A stretch of 64,000 nt of DNA from Desertibaculum subflavum (GTDB lineage: Bacteria; Pseudomonadota; Alphaproteobacteria; Ferrovibrionales; Ferrovibrionaceae), in contig QOZS01000015.1 in the NCBI GenBank assembly GCA_003576705.1, positions 1 to 64,000 on the forward strand, written 5' to 3'. Made by a program: the position numbers and the translations under genes. Position 1 is the first letter of the stretch, and every line of letters starts with the position of its first letter. The notes under the pieces are model-generated. The model was not told the origin of the DNA, ran no database searches, and saw only the letters and a program-made list of their open reading frames with translations. Of the stretch, positions 24,364-32,525 are shown piece by piece.

Positions 24364-24621
24364 ATGGGGCCTCTAGAGAGGAGCCCAGCGCTTGCAGAGA
24401 TCGTCCATCAACTGCGATCGACAACGCGGGAAATAGCCCAGCGCGTCGACCAGGTCGCCACGGTGCTGATGAATGAGGGCGATCAGGCTGCGGTCGGCAC
24501 AATGCTCGCGCTGGAACGTCTCTTGTTGGATGCGCTTGCAATGCAGACGGCCGCAATCGCCTTGTGGAGGGGACGTGTCATCAAATCCGCTGAAACCAGC
24601 GATCCCAGATCTGAGGGATGA
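24364..24621 (+). CDS. Small hypothetical protein after ADP-ribosylglycohydrolase
   Basis: 85 residues, unrecognised, predicted almost wholly helical (heptad-like LAEIVHQLRSTTREIAQRVD). GGAGGAC ribosome site precedes ATG 24364, 20 nt after the hydrolase stop, so it belongs to the same operon. Could be a small regulatory or adaptor subunit; no direct evidence. Confidence 0.6.
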   Translation: MGPLERSPALAEIVHQLRSTTREIAQRVDQVATVLMNEGDQAAVGTMLALERLLLDALAMQTAAIALWRGRVIKSAETSDPRSEG

Positions 24622-24850
24622 CAGGGCAGAAGTGTGCGCTGTTGCCGCCTCTCGGATTGTCCACGAATGCCCCATAGTCGGCAGCAGCATCTCCCAGAAG
24701 AAGTTCTGCTTCGCTAGCAACTGATTATGGATCGCACTACGCATGTTCACGTAGTTGGGTAGGGCACCCTCTCAATGCCTTTCGCCGGCCCGCGCCGTGC
24801 CTCCCACTATGATCCTCGGCATGATCGCGATGCCTGCATGGCTACGATGC

Positions 24851-25630
24851 TCATCGCACACCATCGGCACCACCGGCTGATGCTGGGGCCGCCACGCGGA
24901 GGTCCGCAATGACCGGAACGTGGTCACTCAAGCCGCTTTCAACCCAGTCCGTATAACTTCCGACGCTTGCACATCCGGGCGAAAGCATTTGCGCAGGAGC
25001 GAAGACGAAATCGATGTGAAATCGGTCAGTCGGGGAGCCGCGACGCCGCCAATAAAGTGTCGGCTCTTCCTCCTCGCCATGCTCAACGGCCTCGCTGATA
25101 TGGTAGGCGCTCTGAAGTCCGGCCTGCGATAGACGATTGACAATTCCGGTGAGGTTGCGGCCGGCTTGACCTGCCATGGCGACACTCGCGTTCAGATCAC
25201 CAGCTAGGATTGTGCGCCCTGTCTTAATCATATCGGCGTGACGTTCAATCGCATCGGCGACAATCGCCGTATAGGTTGGCCCGCCCTTTCGCTGAACAGG
25301 CCAGAGCGCAATAATGTTTAGGCACACTGAGCCACTGCCTACCCGAGCGACGATCTCTTCTCGGCCAGGATGTACAAGAGTGGGGATCAATGCCCAGTCT
25401 CCAAAGGCCGCTATCAGCAAACCCTTCTTGTTGTCGGCACCGGCCCAAATTGGCCGACCGGACACCGACGCTTTCGCTTCCAGCAGTGCGCAGTCAGAGC
25501 TTGCCGCTTCGGCAATTATCGCAACGTCCGGCCGCAACGCTTGAAGGGCGCCGATCTTGCCAGCAATTGCTCCGGCACAGTTCCAGCTCACTAGACGCAG
25601 GCGCGGCTCGCGAACTTCAGCTGGTTGCAT
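24851..25630 (-). CDS. Endonuclease/exonuclease/phosphatase (EEP) family hydrolase
   Basis: 259 residues with the EEP catalytic blocks in order: LVSWNCAG near the N-terminus, TILAGDLNASVAM (GDLN), FHIDFVFAP and GLSDHVPVIADL (SDH). This Mg-dependent fold includes DNA repair nucleases and phosphodiesterases; the particular substrate is unknown. ATG 25630 follows AAGGGAAG; a GTG at 25663 would add 11 residues. It faces the preceding operon convergently and is transcribed alone. Its neighbours, a phosphatase/ARH pair and a membrane operon, make a defence or nucleotide-processing role possible. Confidence 0.87.
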   Translation of the reverse strand: MQPAEVREPRLRLVSWNCAGAIAGKIGALQALRPDVAIIAEAASSDCALLEAKASVSGRPIWAGADNKKGLLIAAFGDWALIPTLVHPGREEIVARVGSGSVCLNIIALWPVQRKGGPTYTAIVADAIERHADMIKTGRTILAGDLNASVAMAGQAGRNLTGIVNRLSQAGLQSAYHISEAVEHGEEEEPTLYWRRRGSPTDRFHIDFVFAPAQMLSPGCASVGSYTDWVESGLSDHVPVIADLRVAAPASAGGADGVR

Positions 25631-25699
25631 CTTCTTCCCTTGATCAGTTGCCTCGCTATGCACCTACGGTTTCGCGGCTTCAGTGTTCGATACGTTGAG

Positions 25700-25919
25700 T
25701 CATCCCGCGACGCTACCGCCGCTCGCTCGTCCACTGCATGGTCGCCGGCCGGGTCCTCGGCTCTTGGATGGTGTCGAGCGGCTGGACGGTCGCCTTTGTC
25801 CGCCCCTCGGATACTTGAGAGAAGAGGCAGACGCGCGAAAGGCCGGACGGGGTATCTGGGCGGGCACCTTTGATATGCCCTGGGAATGGCGTGCTGGGCA
25901 TTGCAATGAGGGCAATTGA
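25700..25919 (+). pseudogene. Frameshifted thermonuclease-family remnant
   Basis: Two pieces of an SNase C-terminus in different plus-strand frames: RRYRRSLVHCMVAGRVLGSW followed by MVSSGWTVAFVRPSD up to a TGA at about 25,817, then EEADARKAGRGIWAGTFDMP and WEWRAGH ending at 25,919. Read together they match the block order of the intact thermonuclease at 14,577 (RYQRI..LNAWLVSVGWAIAYRR..EAKRGLWAGTF). The N-terminal half with the DGDT motif is missing. A dead copy, or residue of an island rearrangement. Confidence 0.65.
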
Positions 25920-26084
25920 GCCAGCGCCTCGCACCTTCTGCCGCGGCACATCCAATCCCGTTTCCACCGTTAACCATACGCCCTGCGCGCGCAAATCGCG
26001 ACGCATTGCGCCTACCAGTGATCCCCCGCCTCGGATACATTGGCCCCAGAGGCATTTGACTGCACGGCCGCCTGCGGGGGAGAG

Positions 26085-27494
26085 ATGGCCTTTAACAACC
26101 TGTTCAATAGGCCCCGCACGAACGTGGCCTCGTCGATCCTTACGTTCCCGGCGATCGACACCGACGGGATGATCAAGAAGCTACGGCTCAAGGAGCGCGC
26201 GAAGGATAGTGGGCAGAAGAACCTACCTGCCTCGGACAGTGATGCGTTCGATGCAACCGAGCAGCAGATCGCCAACGAGATCGAGAACGAAGGAAAGACC
26301 CAATATAACCACTACCTCAGCCATCAGAAGACTTATGCTGACCGGGCGAGTGATACGGGCATCATGGCCCTCGCGCTCCAGGTCAAAGGTGTCGCGGAAA
26401 GCGCCACGTCCGACTTCGAGCGCAAGACCCACATTGGAACTGGCGACTTGTACGCCGCAAAGCGCGACGTGATCGAGACTGAGCGCGAGCTCAACCGGTT
26501 CCGCGAACGTCACAAGATCAGTCGCCCCGCTCGCGACATCGGCTCCCGCGCATACAAGTGGGGCCTCCTCGTGCTAATCCTCGCGATTGAATCGGTGCTG
26601 AACGGCTTCTTCCTCTCGAAGGGCAGCGTATTCGGCCTCGTGGGCGGCATCGCGGAAGCGCTCATCATCGCCTTCATCAACATCGTCGCCGGCGTCGTAG
26701 TCGGACGCGCGCTACTCCCGTGGATCGGATATCGGAACTGGTTCGTCCGCATTCTCGCGAGCCTTGCGAGCCTCGCCTATCTTGCTGCCGCCGTCGGCTT
26801 CAACCTCGCCGTCGCGCATTACCGGAATGCCGTTGCGAGCGATCCGTTCGAAGCGTCGGCCGCCGCGTACCGATCCCTGGTCGCATCCCCTTTTGCGATC
26901 GACGATCTCCAATCTTGGAGCCTCGTCTTGATCGGCCTCTTCTTTTCGTTCCTCGCGGCATACGACGGCCTCAGGATGAACGATCCGTACCCGGGATACG
27001 GCCACCGCATGCGTCAGAACCTCGACGCGCTCGACGAGTACACTGACCGGAAGGACGAGCTTTTCGACCAACTTGAGGAGGTCAAGAAGGCGGCCGACGC
27101 GCGGCTCGACGATCTGGCGCGGAGCATCCAGAGCCGCCACAGCGAGGCCCAATATGTGTCAATCAAGAGCCAAGCGCTTCGCGAGGAAATGCGCCAGCAT
27201 TTCGCCCATCTGGAATCCGCTGCGAACACTCTCCTCACTTACTACCGGGATGAGAACCGAAAGGCGCGCAAGTCGCCTGCGCCGCCGCGCTTTGAGCAGC
27301 GGTGGACATATGCGTGCCCTTCGCTCGGCCCCGACATCACCCCCTCGCAGCCGGCGGATGCCGTCCAGGCACAAATCGCAAAGCTGTTCGAGGATGCGCC
27401 GAAGCTTCAGGAGGAGGTGAACGCCGCGTACCGCGCTGCGCTCGCGGCGTACCGACGCATCGACGAGCTCGTGGAGGTGAAGGAATCGACATGA
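26085..27494 (+). CDS. Membrane operon gene 1: multi-spanning coiled-coil protein
   Basis: 469 residues, no known family. N-terminal ~150 residues are soluble and helical (heptads around 125-150); four membrane helices follow at about 158-176, 182-208, 219-245 and 278-294; the C-terminal ~170 residues return to a long coiled coil (LDALDEYTDRKDELFDQLEE, then VKKAADARLDDLARSIQSRH). ATG 26085 is preceded by GGGGGAGAG. It overlaps gene 2 by 4 nt (ATGA). Its layout suggests a scaffold or channel component with large cytoplasmic arms. Interpretation rests on its place in the operon with MotA/MotB-like proteins. Confidence 0.85.
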   Translation: MAFNNLFNRPRTNVASSILTFPAIDTDGMIKKLRLKERAKDSGQKNLPASDSDAFDATEQQIANEIENEGKTQYNHYLSHQKTYADRASDTGIMALALQVKGVAESATSDFERKTHIGTGDLYAAKRDVIETERELNRFRERHKISRPARDIGSRAYKWGLLVLILAIESVLNGFFLSKGSVFGLVGGIAEALIIAFINIVAGVVVGRALLPWIGYRNWFVRILASLASLAYLAAAVGFNLAVAHYRNAVASDPFEASAAAYRSLVASPFAIDDLQSWSLVLIGLFFSFLAAYDGLRMNDPYPGYGHRMRQNLDALDEYTDRKDELFDQLEEVKKAADARLDDLARSIQSRHSEAQYVSIKSQALREEMRQHFAHLESAANTLLTYYRDENRKARKSPAPPRFEQRWTYACPSLGPDITPSQPADAVQAQIAKLFEDAPKLQEEVNAAYRAALAAYRRIDELVEVKEST

Positions 27495-28303
27495 GTCGAA
27501 GACGGCGGCGGCGAGACAAAGGAGTAGCTCTCGGCTGGATTTACGGCACCGTGGGAGTCGTCATCATCGTCGCCATAGCTACAGCAGCAATCGTCATGCG
27601 GTTCGGAGCGCGCGACACCGATCGCGACACCGGCTGCCCAAAGGATCGCTACGATAGCGTCACCGTGGCTCTCATCGACCTCACCGACCCGGTGAACGCA
27701 GTCCAGGCCGCGGCACTTCGGAACGCACTCCACAAGATTAGGAATGATGTTCCACGATACGGCCGGCTCGAGATCTACCCGTTGAACCCGACCACAGAGA
27801 AGGCGATCGAGCCGCTCTTTGCCGGATGCAGCCCTGGCAGCGGTAGGGACATCGACAGCTCTCTCTATGGAAATCCAGAACTTGCCGATCGCCTCTGGCA
27901 GAAGCAGTTTGCGAACAAGGTCGATGCCGTCGCTGCGGACATTCGGAAACTTCCTACCCAGGATTCCTCGCCGCTCTTTGAAGGGCTGCAATCGGTAGCG
28001 GTAACGGCACTTGGCGCGCCGCTTGCCGCTCCGGCTTCCGACAAGCGAGTCATCGTCGTCTCTGACATGATTCACCACACCGCCGATCTCTCGATGTACC
28101 AGGGCGCCCCCGCCTTCGAGCGGTTCAAAGCCACACAGTACTATCTCCGCATCAAGCCGATGCTCCGCGGCGCCAACGTCGATGTGCTCCTCATCGTGCG
28201 CGAGACGCGCCGCAACGTGCAGCAGCCTCCGCTGTACAGGTTTTGGGTCGAGTTTGCCGCAGCGAGCGACGGCTACCTCCGCAACTGGGAACCGCTGCAA
28301 TAG
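27491..28303 (+). CDS. Membrane operon gene 2: anchored vWA-like protein
   Basis: 270 residues. A very basic start (MSRRRRRRDK) precedes a single membrane helix at 12-36; positive-inside logic puts the remainder in the periplasm. The domain after residue 55 begins TVALIDLTDPVNAVQ, which fits the beta-1/MIDAS segment of a von Willebrand A-like fold (D-x-T/S-D), and later RVIVVSDMIHHTADLSMY fits the beta-4 SDM strand. Such domains bind metal and protein partners. Overlaps gene 1 (ATGA) and is followed after 9 nt by gene 3 with a GGAGG site. Fold call is from pattern, moderate. Confidence 0.82.
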   Translation: MSRRRRRRDKGVALGWIYGTVGVVIIVAIATAAIVMRFGARDTDRDTGCPKDRYDSVTVALIDLTDPVNAVQAAALRNALHKIRNDVPRYGRLEIYPLNPTTEKAIEPLFAGCSPGSGRDIDSSLYGNPELADRLWQKQFANKVDAVAADIRKLPTQDSSPLFEGLQSVAVTALGAPLAAPASDKRVIVVSDMIHHTADLSMYQGAPAFERFKATQYYLRIKPMLRGANVDVLLIVRETRRNVQQPPLYRFWVEFAAASDGYLRNWEPLQ

Positions 28304-28312
28304 GAGGCGCGC

Positions 28313-29572
28313 GTGACCGATATACCCGCCGGCAATCGCCGCTATCGCAATCCGCGCGCCGACACGCAGGACCAGTTTCTCTTTTTCACCCTGTTTGTCG
28401 CCGGCAGCGCCGCAATTTGGACGATGAAACTTCTGGGATTCAAGCAATGGGAGGTGACGCTCGTCCCCATCGGCTTGATGCTGTTCTACGCCCTCGTCGC
28501 CATCGCGACGAAGCGCTACCGCATTCGAGAAGACCGGGTCGGCGACAACAGCTACTATCTCGGCTTCCTATTCACCTTGGTATCTCTATCGCACGCGTTG
28601 TGGGTATACGATCCCGATGGATCCGGCGCCGCAGACATTATTGCGAACTTCGGCATTGCCCTAGGCACGACGATACTCGGCCTCGCCTTCAGAGTGCTGT
28701 TCAATCAAATGCGAGAAGACCCCGTCGAGTACGAGCGGGAAGCGCGCCAGTCGCTCGCGGAAGCGAGCATGGCGCTCAGATCGCAGCTCGCCGATGTCGC
28801 CACCGAGATGTCGAGTTTCAAGCGGAAGATCGTGCAGATCACCGAAGAGGGCGTTCGGGACGTGACAACCTCCGCCAGCACGTCGATGACTCAGCAAGTT
28901 GAGCGGTTCGCTGTCGTCGCAACGGATGTGAACGAGAAGATCCAGGTCGCGTTTGGCACCTTCACCGATCACGCGGTGCGGCTCAACGAGGTCGCCTCGA
29001 AGAGCGTCGAGGCGCTCCACACGCTCTTTGAGCGCATTGAGAAGATCGAGGCGTCACCGGAGCTCCTCGCGAAGAAATTTGATCCAATCGTCCAAAAGTT
29101 TGATGAGGTGGCGAGCGAAGCACTGAAGCGTAATCGTGCGCAGACCACCGATTTGAAGCGTATGCGCGAAGCGATCGAGGTTGCGGTGACAGCGTCGGAG
29201 GCGCTCCATACCTCGCTTGCGGGGTCGGACAAGATCCTATCGAGCCACATCGCATCTTTCGGCGCCCGCATCGAAGAGACGCTCGCGGGCGCGGCACGAA
29301 TAACCGAGACGCTGTCACGGTCGGGGGATGCCCTGGCAGCACAGGTTGATGCCGTCACGCGATCAGGCACCGCGATCGGACAAGCGCTTAATGGGCATGG
29401 TGACGCTATCGCTGAGGTACGCGCGGCGATCGAGGCCGACCTTGCAGAGCTGCGCGCGCAGCGGAGTGCCATATCGGCGATGGCGGCAGAAAGCCGGGAG
29501 GCTGTTCGGCTGGTGGAAGCATCACTCGTGAGCCTCAGCCGCACGATGGTGGAGCAGCTCGGTGAGCGTTAA
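28313..29572 (+). CDS. Membrane operon gene 3: MotA/ZorA-like protein with long coiled tail
   Basis: 419 residues. Four membrane helices at about 22-42, 47-66, 80-98 and 108-131. The last two read like MotA/ExbB/ZorA TM3-TM4: NSYYLGFLFTLVSLSHALW and IIANFGIALGTTILGLAFRV. Residues 135-419 are one long predicted cytoplasmic coiled coil, a shape shared with the tail of ZorA of the Zorya anti-phage system. GTG 28313 has GGAGG upstream. It overlaps gene 4 by 11 nt. Likely the ring-forming ion-channel subunit with gene 4 as stator partner; homology to ZorA is a structural resemblance, not a sequence match I can prove. Confidence 0.85.
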   Translation: MTDIPAGNRRYRNPRADTQDQFLFFTLFVAGSAAIWTMKLLGFKQWEVTLVPIGLMLFYALVAIATKRYRIREDRVGDNSYYLGFLFTLVSLSHALWVYDPDGSGAADIIANFGIALGTTILGLAFRVLFNQMREDPVEYEREARQSLAEASMALRSQLADVATEMSSFKRKIVQITEEGVRDVTTSASTSMTQQVERFAVVATDVNEKIQVAFGTFTDHAVRLNEVASKSVEALHTLFERIEKIEASPELLAKKFDPIVQKFDEVASEALKRNRAQTTDLKRMREAIEVAVTASEALHTSLAGSDKILSSHIASFGARIEETLAGAARITETLSRSGDALAAQVDAVTRSGTAIGQALNGHGDAIAEVRAAIEADLAELRAQRSAISAMAAESREAVRLVEASLVSLSRTMVEQLGER

Positions 29573-30572
29573 GGGCGCCGATATCGCGAGCCAGGACAGC
29601 GCCTACCGGCGGGGGCTCGTCTTCGGCCTCACCATGGCCGAGATCATGGTGCTCATCCTGTTCGCGCTCCTCCTTGCGCTCGGCATCGCACTGACGAGGC
29701 GGGATGCGATTATCGCAGAGAAGGACCGCCGTATCGCGTCGCTTGAGATCTTGGAACGGGAAGTGGTTGCCCTCACCCGTGAGAAGAACAATGCCATCTC
29801 GGTGACCGACATCGTACAGCGCATGGAGCGGCAGCAGAATCGGATTACTGAGTTGGAGCGCGAGGTCCTTAGGCTCGCTCCCTTTGAGGCGAATGCTCGC
29901 GAGATCGACGACATCATTCGCGAGCTGCGGCGGATTGACGGCGGCAAGCCGACTGCTAAGGACGCCGTGGCGCGGCTCAAAGAGCTGGAGGTGCTCCGGC
30001 AGGAAGTTGCTGCACAGAAAAAGGAGATCGAGCGTCTCAAGCCGCTTGAGGCGACCAAAGCCGCACTTGAGGACATTGTCCGCGAGATTCGCCGGAGCGG
30101 CGATGCCGACGCAACGCCCGAGAAAGTCTTAGAGAAGCTAAAGGAAGCCCAATTGGCGGCAAAGAATGCCGAAAACCTGCGGGGACAGATCGCGCAGCTT
30201 ACGGCGCAGATCAAGAACACCGGTCGGGGCAATGAGTTTCCAAGCTGCTGGGCCACCCCCGAAGGTAAGACAGAGAGTGTCTTCGAGTTGGTCATCACGG
30301 GGAGTGGCGTTGAGATCAGGGATCGAAACCTGCCGCACCGGCGGGAAGACAAAGCGAAGCTCCCGCTCACCTCGGTGCAGTACAGTACGGAGCTGTCGTT
30401 GGCGACCTTCCAGGCTCAGATGCGTCCGCTCTATGCCTGGAGCGTCGAGCAGCGCTGCCGCTTCTACGTGATCATCTATTCCTCGGTATCGAGCGCACCG
30501 ATTGAGCTTGTGAATGCGGTGAACAGCTACTTCTACCCCGATTCCCGTATCATGCCGCTGCCGAGACCATGA
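29562..30572 (+). CDS. Membrane operon gene 4: MotB/ZorB-like protein, Glu in helix
   Basis: 336 residues with one N-terminal membrane helix (about 19-44), GLTMAEIMVLILFALLLALG, which resembles the ion-binding helix of MotB/ExbD/ZorB but has Glu27 where those have Asp. A coiled coil at ~45-215 follows, then a compact C-terminal domain (~225-336) ending YFYPDSRIMPLPRP that is not a recognisable OmpA/peptidoglycan-binding domain. GTG 29562 lies inside the end of gene 3; stop overlaps gene 5 (ATGA). Probably pairs with gene 3 to use the proton gradient. The novel C-terminal domain may replace cell-wall anchoring. Confidence 0.85.
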   Translation: MSVKGADIASQDSAYRRGLVFGLTMAEIMVLILFALLLALGIALTRRDAIIAEKDRRIASLEILEREVVALTREKNNAISVTDIVQRMERQQNRITELEREVLRLAPFEANAREIDDIIRELRRIDGGKPTAKDAVARLKELEVLRQEVAAQKKEIERLKPLEATKAALEDIVREIRRSGDADATPEKVLEKLKEAQLAAKNAENLRGQIAQLTAQIKNTGRGNEFPSCWATPEGKTESVFELVITGSGVEIRDRNLPHRREDKAKLPLTSVQYSTELSLATFQAQMRPLYAWSVEQRCRFYVIIYSSVSSAPIELVNAVNSYFYPDSRIMPLPRP

Positions 30573-30778
30573 ACGAGCTGTCCGGCGCTCTCTTTGACCT
30601 TCGCGTCCGCGTGCTCGCTCGCATCGCGAAGCGGCACGGCATCGATACTGCAGATCGCGAGGTGCGAGGTGTCGCGACACAGCTAGGCGACCGTGAAGTG
30701 CTTGAAGAGCTTCGACGTCGGTCAGGGGTGTTACGTTGGCTGCGGCGTCTGTTTCAGCGTCGACGCAGACTCGCATAG
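30569..30778 (+). CDS. Membrane operon gene 5: small basic protein
   Basis: 69 residues, strongly basic C-terminus (LRWLRRLFQRRRRLA), unrecognised. The ATGA overlap with gene 4 is the strongest evidence it is real. The amphipathic basic tail could bind membrane or nucleic acid. Confidence 0.6.
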   Translation: MNELSGALFDLRVRVLARIAKRHGIDTADREVRGVATQLGDREVLEELRRRSGVLRWLRRLFQRRRRLA

Positions 30779-31111
30779 TGGCAATTTAACTCGCGCTGGA
30801 TAGACGCAAGCGCATCCCACAGCGCTTATCGTATCTGCTGACCCATAGCGGACATTCCGCTCGATCCCATTGGCGGACATTCAGGTAGTCCCACTCGCTT
30901 CTATTGGCCACCAGGGAACAGGCCTCATCGACGAAATGAATCCCCCCCAGATGCGCCAGGGCAACCACTTCGGATGGTCTCTGCCCATTTCCGCGAGGTG
31001 AGCGTCACACTCGCCACTTTCGTCCCCGATCGAAAGAGTCGTCGATCTTCCAGACCGTTTCTTTTCGGCATAGTCTGGCGTGTGAGGCGATGGGGCAGCG
31101 AGGGGTAAGCC
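30779..31111. other. Intergenic with two GCGGACATTC motifs
   Basis: No gene supported. Contains CTGACCCATAGCGGACATTC at 30838-30857 and a second GCGGACATTC 20 nt later. A near copy of the first lies at 32658-32677, so the pair brackets the two PEP-CTERM-like genes. Confidence 0.45.
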
Positions 31112-31740
31112 ATGCCTATCCGCCGTCGCTTTTTCGCCACTGGTCTCATCCTGCTCGCAGCCGCCCTGACGTCGCTTACAACCGGGGTGAATTTCTATCG
31201 GCACCTCGCCGACAACAGCGCCGTGCCTTCGGATCCCATCGGCACGCCGCTCTTCCTTTCGGTCATCCATGCCTTTGACGCGCTCGACGACATGCACTTC
31301 CGACTCTCGTGGGCTACGATAGGCAGGGCGGCACCGTGGGCATCGGCACCGCCTTCGCAACCACGACCGTTCCCCCATCCGATCGACATCTATCCTTACT
31401 ACCACTCGCAGACATGGATCGGCCTCCGGCCCGATCCGTCCGAAGCCCTGGAAGGCTATGGCCTGCAGCAGTTGGGCGTGATGCTGACCAATGTGGAGGC
31501 GGGGCCGGATTCACGGGCGACTTGCCGCTTGTTTTCAACGTCGACGCCTTCGAGGTGCGGCGGTTCCATGTCGGCCTTATCGACCTAGCCGTTCCCAAGG
31601 CGCTGCTGCAGGGGGTAGTCGGCGTGGTCGATCGCATTGAGGTCACCATCGCCGATAATCCGGCCCCCGGCATCGCGGACGTCCTTGGCCTTGGCGCCCT
31701 GTTCTTCGGGCTCTCGAAATGGAGGATGCCATGCGTTTGA
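31112..31740 (+). pseudogene. PEP-CTERM-like exported protein gene, frameshifted
   Basis: The first frame (31112 to stop 31588) gives a signal peptide, MPIRRRFFATGLILLAAALT, and runs naturally to LGVMLTNVEAG; the neighbouring frame then continues as FTGDLPLVFNVDAFEVRRFH and ends NPAPGIADVLGLGALFFGLS-KWR, a PEP-CTERM-like sorting tail (Pro motif, hydrophobic helix, basic end). One added G in the GGCGGGG run near 31,500 would join them into a ~209-residue exported protein. So this is either a true frameshift or a base-call error. Overlaps the next gene by 10 nt. Confidence 0.55.
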
Positions 31741-32525
31741 CGTTCGTCGGGTTGCTGATTGGTTTGACCATCGTCGGCACAACGGACGAGGCAAGTGCCA
31801 CCGCCTTCACCGGGGTACGCCTCGACATAGGCTCCGCCATTTTGTTGGATACTGATAGCTCGACGACGGTTTCGACGTCCGAGCTTGCAATTCCGACGGG
31901 GCCTTCGGCCTTCATCGAGGCCGATACGACCAGAGGCACCCTTAAGGGCCAGGCCAGCGCGGACCATGGTGCGGGGCAGCAAGCTAGCGCAGGCGCATCG
32001 ATTTTCGAGGCTGGCAGCTTCGTGGTCTCCAACTTCACCACGCCGGTCACCTTCCGGTTCCGGTACGACATCGCCGCAACCGTTGGCGAGGGCGGCGTCT
32101 ACTCCTGGGGGCTGACCTTGGTACTGGGATCGTACAGTGGCGGGATCGACCTCTCTGCTATCTATGACACGGCTGTCGGCAGCGTGATCGAGGATGGGAA
32201 TCACTCGGATGTCCGCATCCTGGACATGGATGCCGACACCCTTCTGGTGGAGGCCACGTTGAATTCCGCCGTCGTGCCGTTCGATTTTGGCATGGCGATT
32301 GGGCTGGTGGCGAACACTGACGTCGCCGCGACATTCTCCCTGTTTCTGCCGGACAACATCCGGATGATCCCTGATTCTGGCGAGTTTCTGAGCGCGGCGA
32401 ACACAGTGGAAGTCGCGGAGCCGTGGAGCGCGATTATCGTGGTCACAGCCCTCGCCGGTCTTCTCATTGGTGGGGTGGCGCGGCGGCCATTCATGGGGTA
32501 CGACATATCCGCGCGGAACGCTTGA
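31731..32525 (+). CDS. Exported PEP-CTERM-like protein
   Basis: 264 residues. Signal peptide MRLTFVGLLIGLTIVGTTDE with cleavage likely after ASA (about 23). The body is Ser/Thr/Ala-rich, beta-strand-like, typical of small extracellular PEP-CTERM proteins. The tail EVAEPWSAIIVVTALAGLLI followed by GGVARR fits a (V)xEP-helix-Arg sorting signal, recognised elsewhere by exosortase; no exosortase gene is in the window. ATG 31731 has GGAGG seven bases upstream. Pairs with the preceding similar gene. Surface location is inferred; function unknown. Confidence 0.75.
   Translation: MRLTFVGLLIGLTIVGTTDEASATAFTGVRLDIGSAILLDTDSSTTVSTSELAIPTGPSAFIEADTTRGTLKGQASADHGAGQQASAGASIFEAGSFVVSNFTTPVTFRFRYDIAATVGEGGVYSWGLTLVLGSYSGGIDLSAIYDTAVGSVIEDGNHSDVRILDMDADTLLVEATLNSAVVPFDFGMAIGLVANTDVAATFSLFLPDNIRMIPDSGEFLSAANTVEVAEPWSAIIVVTALAGLLIGGVARRPFMGYDISARNA

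Noticed and set aside
28313..30572. Known Zorya type
   Set aside because: ZorA/ZorB-like architecture only; no ZorC/ZorD, ZorE or helicase/nuclease partner in the operon, and gene 4 lacks an OmpA-like domain.
30881..31405. 174-codon minus frame
   Set aside because: No recognisable features and antisense to the signal-peptide region of the PEP-CTERM-like gene.
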